Assembly (NCBI GenBank): GCA_021740745.1
Contig: JAIOZF010000026.1
Span: forward strand, 1 to 35,973
Source: Crocinitomicaceae bacterium
GTDB lineage: Bacteria; Bacteroidota; Bacteroidia; Flavobacteriales_D; Crocinitomicaceae
Reading direction: 5' to 3'
DNA: 35,973 bases
Shown: positions 17,692 to 26,284 of the stretch, piece by piece
Layout of the letters: each line of letters begins with the position of its first letter
Numbering within the stretch: the first letter of the stretch is position 1
The notes under the pieces: generated by a model
Seen by the model: the letters and a program-made list of their open reading frames with translations, nothing else
The model's database searches: none
Told to the model about the DNA's origin: nothing
Made by a program: the position numbers and the translations under genes

Positions 17692-18912
17692 TTAATTGAG
17701 TAATTTTTGATACACACTTAAATAACGTTCAACACCAACTTCCAACCCATAAAACTCATATGAACCTTTCATGGTTGATATTCGATCATAGCATGAATCA
17801 TTAATTAGTGATCTTTTGTAGGTTTCATTATTCATTTCGTCAATTACAATTCCAGCGTTGTATTGCTTTACCACCAAATCCGTATCACCAACGCCTGCAT
17901 TGCAAACCAATGGAATTCCCATCGCCATAATTTCACCTTGTTTTGTTGGTGATGAGGCTTTTTTGGAATAGCTCGGACGAATGAAAAAGATCGAAGCAGA
18001 AAATAAACTAATGTTCAAGGGAACTTCTGCATGACGACAAGAAGTAATAATAATCGATTCCGCATCAATTCCTTTTTCACTGGCTTTTGTCAAAATGGTC
18101 GATGGATTTTCACCTGTCACGAATAAAAATTTTGCGTTGGAATTTTCTGTTTTCAGTACTTTAAAATAGTCTAACATTTCTGGAAGCATGTACCATGTGC
18201 CAATCGAACCAACATAGCCCAGGATAAAATCGGATGCTTCTATGTTCATTTGTTGACGCAATTCGTTTTGTTTCGTTTCCGAAATTGTCGTTGGATCAAA
18301 TAAGTTTAAATCAACACAACATGGAATGACTTCTATTTTCGGAGGATTTGCTTTAAACGCAGGCCAACTTTCAATTTCATTTTTTCCATTGTGCGTCAAG
18401 GAAATGGTATAATCAGCTTGCGAAAAAAACTGCAATTCTTTCTTTTTAAAGAAATTGTAAACGGTTTTAAAAACAGGATTTCCCAAACTCCAAATGTTAC
18501 CATCAACACGTTCATTTGCCCAAAATCCGCGCATATCGAACAGAAATTTGGAACCAAAACGCTTTTTCATTCCTAGTCCAACTAATGCTGAAATATAACT
18601 TCTGCAATGAATAATTTTAAAAGAATGTTCTTTGTGCAAACGATGCGCCAAACGCTTCATGCGCTGGACATCGTAAATTGTCGAAAGTAATGGCGGTTTT
18701 TTGGTATAACTCAAAGGATGCCAACTAATTCCGTGTTGATCACAAATCGCTTGAATGTGTTCACGGTGCAACCCAAATTTCTCTTCCTTTTCAAAACTGA
18801 TCAAATGAAATTGAAATCCTTCTTTGGATAAACCACCCAAATACGGCAACACTTGCGATTGCCCTAGCGGATCTGTCATCCCATCGTATGATATGTATAG
18901 TATCTTATTCAA
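17692..18912 (-). CDS. Glycosyltransferase, GT-B fold (GT4-like)
   Basis: A glycosyltransferase of about 406 residues. Its start region reads LNKILYISYDGMTDPLGQSQVLPYL, the conserved opening of a GT4-like family in Bacteroidota, and later it has FHLISFEKEEKF, ILGYVGSIGTWYMLPEMLDYFKVLK and the donor-site segment SPTKQGEIMAMGIPLVCNAGVGD. I place the start at the TTG at 18912. An ATG at 18966 in the same frame adds 18 residues (REEQRAKSKEQRARNKE...), but these are encoded by a 7-bp repeat and look non-biological. It is downstream of asnB and upstream of a second glycosyltransferase, so it probably helps build a surface polysaccharide or glycolipid. Confidence 0.85.
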   Translation of the reverse strand: MNKILYISYDGMTDPLGQSQVLPYLGGLSKEGFQFHLISFEKEEKFGLHREHIQAICDQHGISWHPLSYTKKPPLLSTIYDVQRMKRLAHRLHKEHSFKIIHCRSYISALVGLGMKKRFGSKFLFDMRGFWANERVDGNIWSLGNPVFKTVYNFFKKKELQFFSQADYTISLTHNGKNEIESWPAFKANPPKIEVIPCCVDLNLFDPTTISETKQNELRQQMNIEASDFILGYVGSIGTWYMLPEMLDYFKVLKTENSNAKFLFVTGENPSTILTKASEKGIDAESIIITSCRHAEVPLNISLFSASIFFIRPSYSKKASSPTKQGEIMAMGIPLVCNAGVGDTDLVVKQYNAGIVIDEMNNETYKRSLINDSCYDRISTMKGSYEFYGLEVGVERYLSVYQKLLN

Positions 18913-18923
18913 TTCTTTATTCC

Positions 18924-19008
18924 TTGCTCTTTGCTCTTTGCTCTTTGCTCTTTGTTCCTCTCGCATCTCGCATCTCGTCTCTCGGTTCTCAGTTCTCGAC
19001 TCTCAATC
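18924..19008. repeat. 7-bp microsatellite-like tract at the asnB-glycosyltransferase junction
   Basis: On the plus strand four exact TTGCTCT units (18924-18951) and a degenerate one (18952-18958) are followed, one base later, by seven related heptamers: CTCGCAT twice, then CTCGTCT, CTCGGTT, CTCAGTT, CTCGACT and CTCAATC (18960-19008). The last contains the asnB stop codon. The tract covers the spacer and the possible early start of the next gene. Confidence 0.9.
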
Positions 19009-20910
19009 CATCCACTTCCCATACCACATCTGGAACATCAGTAAATACCACAACTTCACATCAAATTCCTTCTTACCTCCAAAGAAATCTGCTTTCAACT
19101 TCGCAACAAATTCCCATTTGAAAAGTCCTTGTTCTCGTATATTCTTTTCTGAAATGTGTTCTTCAACCAATTCACGCAAATCATTTTGTAACCAATGAGC
19201 AATTGGAATTGCAAAGCCCATTTTTGGTCGATCCATCATTTCTCTCGGAATGTAATCGTGAACTATTTCTTTCAAAATGTATTTCTTTTCACCATTGTGA
19301 TATTTGAAATCATCCGGTAAAGTGGCAGCCCATTCAATAACTCGATGATCCAAAAACGGTTCGCGTCCTTCCAAACTGGCTGTCATCGTTGCGCGATCGA
19401 CTTTTTGTAGAATATCGTCCAACAAATAGGTTTGATAATCAATCGCCATCATGTAAGCCAAAGGCGTTGAAAATTCAGCTTTCAGTTCTTTTGACTTGTA
19501 ATGTGTTGACAATGCATCGAAATTCGTGTTTGTCAATACGGCTTTCAATTGCTCGTCGGTGTATTGTTGACTTAAACTCAACATGATTTGTTCCGAAGAA
19601 GGATTGCGAAGAATGCCTTTTAATTTCTCGTATCGGTTATGAAAATTGTATTTGTTTTTGAGCACTGGAATTCTTTCAGAAGGAATCAACTCCATCATTC
19701 CAGCCATTGATTTGCGAACGAATCCTGGAAGCTGTTCCATTTTCTTTCCGTAGCGCATCAAATAATCGTAGCGATTGTATCCTGCAAAAACTTCATCTCC
19801 TGCATCCGCACTCAAAGCCACAGTTACATGTTTGCGCGCCATGATGCTCACCAAGGTTGTTGGAATGGCACTGCTATCAGCAAACGGCTCATCGTAATAA
19901 AACGGCAAATCCACAATTAAATCGGTCGCATCTTTTTGCGTGCATTCAATTTCTGTATGATCTGTTCCAAGGTGTTTCGCAACATCTTTTGCGTAAGGAG
20001 CTTCGTTCAGACCAATATCCGGAACAGCAATGGTAAATGTTTTTAGCTTCTCTGTTCGATTCTTTTGCAAGAGTGATGTGACACAAGCACTATCGTAGCC
20101 TCCGCTCAGGAATACACCAACGGGTACATCTGCAACCATTCGATATTCGCAGGCTGAAGTCAGAATTTTTTCTGTTTCTGTTTTAGCTTCATCAAATGAA
20201 ATTGATGTTTTAGCTTGATTGTAAGCGTCGTAAACATTCCAATATTGCTCAAGTTGAATGGAATGATCTTCCAAATTCAAGGTCAAGGCATGTCCGGGTT
20301 CTAACTTAAAGCAATCCTCGAAAATGCAATGTGGAGTTGGAACATTTCCATATTGCATGAAGGCGCCAACTGCAGCAAGATTAATTTTCTTTTGAAATCT
20401 AGGATGCTCATGAAAAGCTTTCAATTCAGATGCAAACAAGTATAAATCATCTTTCTTATAATAGAAAAATGGTTTCACACCTGCTCGGTCACGCACACAG
20501 AAGATTGTATTTGCTTTTATATCGTACAGCACAATTGCAAACATTCCAATGAATTTTTCAATACACGCTTTTCCCCATTGAGCAAAGGCATGAAGAATCA
20601 TTTCTGTATCAGAACCACCGACAAATGAATGTCCGAGAGCACTTAATTCATCTTTAATTTCTTGGTAATTGTAAATTTCACCATTGAAACAAATCCACAG
20701 ATGTTCGAACTGCATCGGTTGCGTTCCGTGTTCACTTAAATCGATGATGGAAAGTCGGCGGTGACCAAAGCCAATCTGGGCTTTTTCTTCGTTTAACAAT
20801 TGTATTCCATTTCCGTCTGGACCTCGATGAAACAAGGTATTTGTCATCTTCTCTAAAACTGTTTGAGAGGATGATTTGTTAAAATCTATAAACCCAGTGA
20901 TACCGCACAT
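19003..20910 (-). CDS. asnB: Asparagine synthase (glutamine-hydrolysing) family protein
   Basis: A 635-residue class II amidotransferase that makes asparagine, or amidates another carboxylate, with glutamine and ATP. The N-terminal glutaminase domain starts MCGITGF with the nucleophile Cys2, followed by HRGPDGNG (28-35), RLSIIDLSEHGTQPM (52-66) and FNGEIYNY (75-82). The C-terminal synthetase domain has the PP-loop SGGYDS (269-274) and ALSADAGDEVFAGYNRYDYL later on. Both active sites are intact. Genomes of this group often carry several copies, and those next to glycosyltransferases, like this one, are commonly tied to surface polysaccharide loci, so the acceptor may not be free aspartate. The gene follows the rsmF-like gene after 39 bases. 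Confidence 0.93.
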   Translation of the reverse strand: MCGITGFIDFNKSSSQTVLEKMTNTLFHRGPDGNGIQLLNEEKAQIGFGHRRLSIIDLSEHGTQPMQFEHLWICFNGEIYNYQEIKDELSALGHSFVGGSDTEMILHAFAQWGKACIEKFIGMFAIVLYDIKANTIFCVRDRAGVKPFFYYKKDDLYLFASELKAFHEHPRFQKKINLAAVGAFMQYGNVPTPHCIFEDCFKLEPGHALTLNLEDHSIQLEQYWNVYDAYNQAKTSISFDEAKTETEKILTSACEYRMVADVPVGVFLSGGYDSACVTSLLQKNRTEKLKTFTIAVPDIGLNEAPYAKDVAKHLGTDHTEIECTQKDATDLIVDLPFYYDEPFADSSAIPTTLVSIMARKHVTVALSADAGDEVFAGYNRYDYLMRYGKKMEQLPGFVRKSMAGMMELIPSERIPVLKNKYNFHNRYEKLKGILRNPSSEQIMLSLSQQYTDEQLKAVLTNTNFDALSTHYKSKELKAEFSTPLAYMMAIDYQTYLLDDILQKVDRATMTASLEGREPFLDHRVIEWAATLPDDFKYHNGEKKYILKEIVHDYIPREMMDRPKMGFAIPIAHWLQNDLRELVEEHISEKNIREQGLFKWEFVAKLKADFFGGKKEFDVKLWYLLMFQMWYGKWMD

Positions 20911-20914
20911 GTGA

Positions 20915-20922
20915 CGAAGATA
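20915..20922 (-). promoter_or_regulatory. Possible -7 box of asnB (TATCTTCG)
   Basis: One mismatch to TAnnTTTG, ending 4 bases before the asnB ATG on the minus strand. It may allow asnB and the two glycosyltransferase genes to be transcribed apart from the upstream genes. Weak on its own. Confidence 0.25.
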
Positions 20923-20949
20923 GTTACTCTTTGGAAAAATCGATGAAAT

Positions 20950-22272
20950 TTATGGACGCATTCTAATTCTCCAATCTTTTGGATACAAATTATTGAATCG
21001 ATTCCCTAAATGTTTAATCCAACCCAAGGCTTGTCCTTTGTGCGTAATAATAGTATAACCAACCTCTCCTAGAAGTGTAAAAGTATCACCTCGAAGAAAA
21101 TTTAAAGCCGCATCTTTATCTAATTCAATTGTTTGATCGTAATTTAAAAGAAAGGGATTTAAAGCTAATTCTTCATGTGGCTGGATTCCTTTGCGTTGCA
21201 TTTCGCCAATTAATGTTCCGAATTTTACAATTCTAAGTTGGGAAAGCACATGCATCATGGCAGTAGCTTCAACATAAGGAAGCGCAAGAATTTTTTCATT
21301 CCATTGGTAAAAATCAATTCCCTCGCTGAATGAAAAACGCTCAATTTCTTCATTTGATTTCATCGGACGAACATCTTTCTTAGTTGTCCATTTGCTATTT
21401 TTTTCTTTGCCATCTGCTTTTTTCAGAACGGCAATATAAAATCCTTCACTTTCTGTTTTTCCTGGAATACAATAATTCCCAATTTCATTTCGTCCTGGTT
21501 GAATCGGGGAGGGGAGATCAATATCTACAATTTCAGCACCCAATTCTTCTTTCATAAACAATACGTTCTGCTCGTTTTCTTGTTCATTAAATGTACAAGT
21601 CGAATAAATGAAAAATCCTCCAGGTCTTAACGCTTCCCATACATCTGATACAATTCGCTTTTGACGAGCAGCGCAAATTTGTACATTGTCGGTCGACCAT
21701 TCATCACGGCTTGCAAGATCCTTGCGAAACATTCCTTCCCCAGAACAAGGCGCATCAGCAACGATTACATCAAAAAAGTGAGGTAAACGATCAAAATCGC
21801 GTGGGTCATTGTTGCTTACAACAGTATTGCTGTAGCCCCATTTTGTTAGATTTTCTTTTAAAACTCTTGCTCGGGACTGAATAACTTCATTACTTACTAG
21901 CAATCCTTTGTTTCCCAAAAAAGAAGCAATTAAGGTACTTTTTCCGCCAGGAGCAGCACATAAATCAAGAATTTTCGGTGCATCAGTCAAATCCAATTGA
22001 CGCAAAACACTATCTAGAACCATCGAACCTGCTTCTTGAGGATAATAGCACCCAGCATGAAATAAAGGATCGAGTGTAAATTGTGGTCGCGCTTCGAGAT
22101 ACCAAGCATTTAAGCACCATTTGATAGAATCGCTAAATGCCAAAACTGGTTTCGTTTTGTGTGGATTCAAGCGAATTGAAACAGGTGGTTCCGTATTTAA
22201 AGCAGTTAAAAGTTCTGCTCCCAGAAAACCATCTGCACTTACTCGATCAATAAAATCCTTAGGGAAATTCAT
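20950..22272 (-). CDS. rsmF: rRNA cytosine-C5-methyltransferase, RsmF/RsmB family
   Basis: A 440-residue SAM-dependent RNA m5C methyltransferase. The SAM site is DLCAAPGGKS (103-112). The two catalytic cysteines are in DAPCSGEGMFRKD (173-185; Cys176, which releases the product) and STCTFN (224-229; Cys226, the nucleophile). The C-terminal part (about 300-440) looks like the PUA-like tail of RsmF, with HEELALNPFLLNYDQTIELD and LGWIKHLGNRFNNLYPKDWRI. The lack of a NusB-like N-terminus favours RsmF, which modifies 16S rRNA C1407 in E. coli; the exact target here is not proven. It lies 20 bases after tilS, with the same orientation. Confidence 0.88.
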   Translation of the reverse strand: MNFPKDFIDRVSADGFLGAELLTALNTEPPVSIRLNPHKTKPVLAFSDSIKWCLNAWYLEARPQFTLDPLFHAGCYYPQEAGSMVLDSVLRQLDLTDAPKILDLCAAPGGKSTLIASFLGNKGLLVSNEVIQSRARVLKENLTKWGYSNTVVSNNDPRDFDRLPHFFDVIVADAPCSGEGMFRKDLASRDEWSTDNVQICAARQKRIVSDVWEALRPGGFFIYSTCTFNEQENEQNVLFMKEELGAEIVDIDLPSPIQPGRNEIGNYCIPGKTESEGFYIAVLKKADGKEKNSKWTTKKDVRPMKSNEEIERFSFSEGIDFYQWNEKILALPYVEATAMMHVLSQLRIVKFGTLIGEMQRKGIQPHEELALNPFLLNYDQTIELDKDAALNFLRGDTFTLLGEVGYTIITHKGQALGWIKHLGNRFNNLYPKDWRIRMRP

Positions 22273-22292
22273 GGTTTAAATGTACAGTATTT

Positions 22293-23555
22293 TCAAGTAG
22301 TTTTCGTTAACTCAACGTGAATAATATCATCACCAAATTTAGCAATTGCATTTTTGCCAATGCACAGACCCACACACCAATGAATTGTTGCGTCATCGCA
22401 TAAAACAAGCTGATGATTTCGTTGGTGATGAGGAACTTTTGCATCTGTAATAACGTCAGAAATAAGTTTAGAACCATTTATTCCGATTGGATCTATGCGA
22501 TCACCAATTTTCCAATAACGTAGAACTAAATTACCTTTGAGTTTGGTTTTACTTAAGAAAATAGATTCTTTGTTGAAGGTTGAAGGAAGTTCTGAAATTG
22601 ACTTGAGTTTAAGTGTTGGAAGGGTATTTAATTCGACTTTTTTGAAGAAAAAGTAGCTGTCTTCGCAAATGATTTCAATGAAATTGTTTTGTTGAAGCGT
22701 CAATTTCTTTCCTTTTTCGGAAATACGCAATTTTTTGAGCTCGCTAAGATTTCCTGTTGTTCCAAGATTCAGCTGGCGCAAGAGTTCGAACAGCTCTTCA
22801 TCACTAAGTTTGTCAAAGTCCAGATAATTCAGAACACCTGTTTCGGAAATTTGAAGGTTCAAATCAGCTACTTTTTTTTCTAGAATTACCTGTGTTTCCT
22901 GAAATTTCTCAATGAGAAGGAGCACACTTTCTTTGATAGCTGAATTTTCTTTTTCAATCAATGGTAGAAAGACATTTCTCCATTTATTACGTTGATAAGT
23001 GTTTTCTAAATTCGATCTATCTTCCCTCCAGTTTATGCCTTTTACAAGTGCGTATTGGTTAATATCAGCTCTGGAAATTGAAAGTAGAGGACGCAATATG
23101 TTATTATGAAAAGGCAGCATTGCTGAGAGACCCATAATCCCAGATTTTCGGGAAATATTGATGAAAAATGTCTCAATTTGATCATCTTGGTGGTGAGCAA
23201 CTACTATTTTCGATGGCTTTTCTGACAACTGCTTTTCAAAGAAATCATACCTTACTTTGCGCGCTTTGTCTTGCAGATTGCCATTGTTAATATTCAGCTC
23301 TGATATCAAATCAATCTCCAAAACAGTAAACGGAATATTTCTCTTATTGCATTCATTTTCAATAAGCTGTTGGTCTTGATTCGAATCTTCTCCTCTTAAA
23401 TGGTAATTTACGTGCAATACATGAATATGCTGGTGAACTGATGAAAGTAGGTCGAGCAAAACCATAGAATCTATTCCTCCACTGCACGCAACGAATAGGG
23501 TTTCATCTTTAAAAGGTTGAATGAATTGTTTGATATGTTGTTGTAAGCTATTCAT
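22293..23555 (-). CDS. tilS: tRNA(Ile)-lysidine synthetase
   Basis: A 420-residue TilS, which attaches lysine to C34 of the CAU-anticodon isoleucine tRNA so that it reads AUA, an essential step. The ATP-binding PP-loop is SGGIDS (25-30), followed by HVLHVNYHLRGEDSNQDQQLIE (46-67) and VAHHQDDQIETFFINISRKSG, the family signature with the HxxDDxxET pattern. LLSISRADINQYA and the NTYQRNKWRNVFLPLIE segment continue the catalytic domain, and the C-terminal TilS domain (about 330-415) is present. Its ATG overlaps the pabB stop by 8 bases, giving tight translational coupling. Confidence 0.96.
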   Translation of the reverse strand: MNSLQQHIKQFIQPFKDETLFVACSGGIDSMVLLDLLSSVHQHIHVLHVNYHLRGEDSNQDQQLIENECNKRNIPFTVLEIDLISELNINNGNLQDKARKVRYDFFEKQLSEKPSKIVVAHHQDDQIETFFINISRKSGIMGLSAMLPFHNNILRPLLSISRADINQYALVKGINWREDRSNLENTYQRNKWRNVFLPLIEKENSAIKESVLLLIEKFQETQVILEKKVADLNLQISETGVLNYLDFDKLSDEELFELLRQLNLGTTGNLSELKKLRISEKGKKLTLQQNNFIEIICEDSYFFFKKVELNTLPTLKLKSISELPSTFNKESIFLSKTKLKGNLVLRYWKIGDRIDPIGINGSKLISDVITDAKVPHHQRNHQLVLCDDATIHWCVGLCIGKNAIAKFGDDIIHVELTKTT

Positions 23556-24747
23556 TCATTCCTTTGAGAATTCGATTTACTTTTAGGATGCATTCTTCGT
23601 ATTCTTTTTCTGGATCTGAACCGATTGTAATTGCGCTTCCCACAGCACAAGAAAGGTATTTATTTTCCTTGTTGTATGTTAATGATCGAATCACGACATT
23701 GAAGTCAAAATTCCCATTTGGTTCGATGTAACCTACCGATCCAGAATAAATTCCACGTTTGAAATTTTCGTTTTCTTCAATTAACTCCATTGCTCTAAGT
23801 TTAGGTGCACCTGTCATTGAACCCATTGGAAACGTCGCTCTTAGTACATCTATCAAACGCGTTTCTGTTTTGACTTGACAACTAATGGTCGAAATCATTT
23901 GATGTACAGTTTCAAACGAATAAATTCCACAAAGTTCATCAACAACAACAGAATTTTTTTCGGCAATTTTCGATAAATCATTGCGCACCAAGTCAACAAT
24001 CATCACATTTTCAGCACGTTCTTTCGGGTCATTTTTTAATGCGAGAATCAATGCAGCATCTTCTAATTCAGTTTTTCCACGACCTGCGGTTCCTTTAATA
24101 GGTTGAGAGATCAATTTGTTACCTTCTCGTTTTATAAAACGTTCTGGACTGCCGCATAAAATGATGTGATTATCGATAGATAAAAAGGACGAAAAAGGAG
24201 CTTTGGTAAGTTGATTTAATTTGAAATAGGCGTCAAAAGGATATTGAATAGTGCTATTTTCCGCATAAAATTCTTGACAATAATTTATTTCATAGATATT
24301 TCCGCGTTGAATCTCATCCTTTAATTTCAATACTGTTTTCAAGTATTCTTCCTTACTTGTTCTTTGTTTGAATTCAAATGGAAAATGGTGATAGTTTTGG
24401 TCAGTTTCTTCTTCAATGAAAAAATTGAGGAATTCCAAGTTTTCAGGAGTTTGTTTTCCTTGAACAAATTCAAAATGTTCTTGATTTAATTTCACGACTA
24501 CCTCTGGAACCCAAAAGAAGGCATCCGGAAAGGTACTATGGTCAGTATTGGACGATTTTAAATCCTCTATATCGTTCTTTAAATCATAAGAAAGAAATCC
24601 AAAAATGTAGTTGTTAGAATTAAGTTGAATGAATTCTTGAAGTTTGGCTAAAGTACCTTTTCCACTCATTTGAAAACGCTCCCCTTCACCAAAGGCAAGA
24701 ATTCCAGAACCATCATTGCTATTGAGATATTGGATTGGAAATTTCAT
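23548..24747 (-). CDS. pabB: Aminodeoxychorismate synthase component I (PabB)
   Basis: A 399-residue chorismate-utilising enzyme that makes 4-amino-4-deoxychorismate for folate, together with a glutaminase subunit not seen here. The decisive motif is SQPIKGTAGRG (215-225): Lys218 in PIKGT marks PabB, whereas anthranilate synthase TrpE has alanine there. Other core motifs are VMIVDLVRNDLSKIA, the signature FPMGSMTGAPKLRAMELIEE (306-325) and the GSVGYIEPNGNFDFNVVIR segment. No aminotransferase domain is fused. I use the ATG at 24747; a TTG two codons upstream lies inside the predicted promoter box. It heads the minus-strand run pabB-tilS-rsmF-asnB. Confidence 0.92.
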   Translation of the reverse strand: MKFPIQYLNSNDGSGILAFGEGERFQMSGKGTLAKLQEFIQLNSNNYIFGFLSYDLKNDIEDLKSSNTDHSTFPDAFFWVPEVVVKLNQEHFEFVQGKQTPENLEFLNFFIEEETDQNYHHFPFEFKQRTSKEEYLKTVLKLKDEIQRGNIYEINYCQEFYAENSTIQYPFDAYFKLNQLTKAPFSSFLSIDNHIILCGSPERFIKREGNKLISQPIKGTAGRGKTELEDAALILALKNDPKERAENVMIVDLVRNDLSKIAEKNSVVVDELCGIYSFETVHQMISTISCQVKTETRLIDVLRATFPMGSMTGAPKLRAMELIEENENFKRGIYSGSVGYIEPNGNFDFNVVIRSLTYNKENKYLSCAVGSAITIGSDPEKEYEECILKVNRILKGMNE

Positions 24748-24750
24748 AAT

Positions 24751-24758
24751 CAAAGTTA
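24751..24758 (-). promoter_or_regulatory. Predicted -7 box of pabB (TAACTTTG)
   Basis: Exact TAnnTTTG match on the minus strand, ending only 3 bases before the pabB ATG, which predicts an essentially leaderless transcript. It sits in a 62-base spacer shared with the divergent acyltransferase gene. No -33 TTTG is obvious. Confidence 0.5.
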
Positions 24759-24809
24759 GTCAATTTTAATTTCGAATCATCGGAAGGGTTATGTTCTTTG
24801 CAAAGATAT

Positions 24810-26192
24810 ATGGACAGACGTTTAATAGGCTGGTATGTTCTCAACTTTTTTCTATCTTCGTTCTTCTATTCGGGAAAGATGCTGTATCGACTTTTAAAAC
24901 TATTGATTGGAATTGGTGTTCGCTTATATTATCGACAGATAAAAGTGAAGAATGTCCAGTTTTTAGAGCACAGCGGACCGATGATTATCATTGCAAATCA
25001 CCCAAATACGTTAATGGATGCGTGGATAATTGGACAAGTTTGTTCCCAACCAATTCATTTTCTCGCCAAAGGTACATTTTTTAATTCGCCAATTAAGCGA
25101 TGGTTTTTAAGTAGTTTGAACATGATTCCAATTAACCGGCAAGTTGATGGAAATACGGCTGGAGTGAATAATAATCTTTCGTTTGAAGCATGTTATAAGG
25201 TTTTAGAGGCTGGTAAAACACTTGTAATTTTTCCAGAAGGGAATAGCATCATGGAGCGACAATTACGCGAGTTAAAAACGGGAACTGCCCGAATTGCCTT
25301 GGAAGCTCAAAAACGAAATAGCGGAAATTTAAATTTATTGATTGTCCCAGCTGGTATTTTTTATTCCCAAGCTGAAAAATTTAGAAGCTCTGTTTTCGTA
25401 AATTTTGGCAAGGGAGAGTTGGTGAAAGAAACAATTGATGAAGACGGGAGTATTTCTGTTTCTTCAAAGAAATTAACAGCGCGTTTAAGGTTGCTTTTGG
25501 AACAGGTGCTTGTTTCTACAGAATCTAAAGAGCAAGAAACATTAATTGAAGTCCTTTCAACCATTTTATCACCAATAAAAAAAGTAAAAGACGTTGAAGG
25601 AAGTGCAGAGCTGATGAAGGAAATCAAGGCAAAGATGGAAGAGATTCAATTGATTCAACCTTATCTTTTAGATGAAATACAGCAGCTTGCAAGCAGTATA
25701 AAATGGAAGCAATCACAATTAAAAATGAAGTCTGATTTCACTAAAAACAGATTTAGATCGAAAGGTTTAATAGCAAAATTGACCGCGTCTGTTTTCTTTG
25801 TTTTAATTGGCTTACCGGTATTTGTTTTTGGTTTAATACATAGTATTCTACCTTTTAAATTAACCGAATTTTTGATGACTAAACTAATTAAGAATATTGA
25901 GTATTATGCACCTATTGCCGTTTTATTAGGATTGGTTTTGTATCCTTTGAATTACATCATATTTTTACAATTAACCAATTACTTTTTGGAGTTAAGTTTA
26001 TTCTTTAAAATTGCTTATTTCATTTCCATGCCTCTTACAGGTATGTTTGCCTATTATTTCGTTCGGTTTTTGCAATCCTTCTCCTTCCAATGGAAGTATT
26101 TCTTTTTGGTGGTAAATCAAATAGAGGCAATGAATCAAGTTGAAAAACAGCGAAAACGTTTGAGTGAAATACTTTTTGAAAATCGCATTTAG
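24810..26192 (+). CDS. Lysophospholipid/glycerol-phosphate acyltransferase, PlsC family
   Basis: A 460-residue membrane-bound acyltransferase that should transfer a fatty acyl chain to (lyso)phosphatidic acid or glycerol 3-phosphate. The catalytic block is ANHPNTLMDAW (62-72), with His64 and Asp70 (one residue more between them than the usual HX4D, as in GPAT-like and eukaryotic members). Next comes MIPINR and the phosphate-binding FPEGNS (141-146). Three or four hydrophobic helices follow in the last 140 residues (for example FVLIGLPVFVFGLIHSILPF, IAVLLGLVLYPLNYIIF), much longer than E. coli PlsC (245). I start at the ATG at 24810; a TTG at 24798 is possible. It is divergent from pabB. Confidence 0.87.
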   Translation: MDRRLIGWYVLNFFLSSFFYSGKMLYRLLKLLIGIGVRLYYRQIKVKNVQFLEHSGPMIIIANHPNTLMDAWIIGQVCSQPIHFLAKGTFFNSPIKRWFLSSLNMIPINRQVDGNTAGVNNNLSFEACYKVLEAGKTLVIFPEGNSIMERQLRELKTGTARIALEAQKRNSGNLNLLIVPAGIFYSQAEKFRSSVFVNFGKGELVKETIDEDGSISVSSKKLTARLRLLLEQVLVSTESKEQETLIEVLSTILSPIKKVKDVEGSAELMKEIKAKMEEIQLIQPYLLDEIQQLASSIKWKQSQLKMKSDFTKNRFRSKGLIAKLTASVFFVLIGLPVFVFGLIHSILPFKLTEFLMTKLIKNIEYYAPIAVLLGLVLYPLNYIIFLQLTNYFLELSLFFKIAYFISMPLTGMFAYYFVRFLQSFSFQWKYFFLVVNQIEAMNQVEKQRKRLSEILFENRI

Positions 26193-26232
26193 ACAACTTA
26201 AATTATTTTTCAACCTTTTATCCTTTTTTTGA

Positions 26233-26261
26233 TTTGCATACCATGGTAAATGGTAGTTTTG
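26233..26261 (+). promoter_or_regulatory. Promoter of the RND efflux operon
   Basis: A -33 TTTG (26233-26236) and a -7 TAGTTTTG (26254-26261) are separated by 17 bases, a full consensus match. The box ends 23 bases before the ATG at 26285. A TTG at 26234 that extends the reading frame falls inside the -33 element, so translation cannot start there on this transcript. Confidence 0.8.
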
Positions 26262-26284
26262 TAGTCGCAATTTTATCATGCTTT

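Noticed and set aside
18913-18966. N-terminal extension of the glycosyltransferase from the ATG at 18966
   Set aside because: The added residues are the translation of the heptamer repeat, while homologues begin near the LNKILYISYDG position.
26234-26284. TTG-initiated extension of the efflux adaptor
   Set aside because: The TTG lies inside the -33 element; the ATG at 26285 gives a normal membrane anchor.
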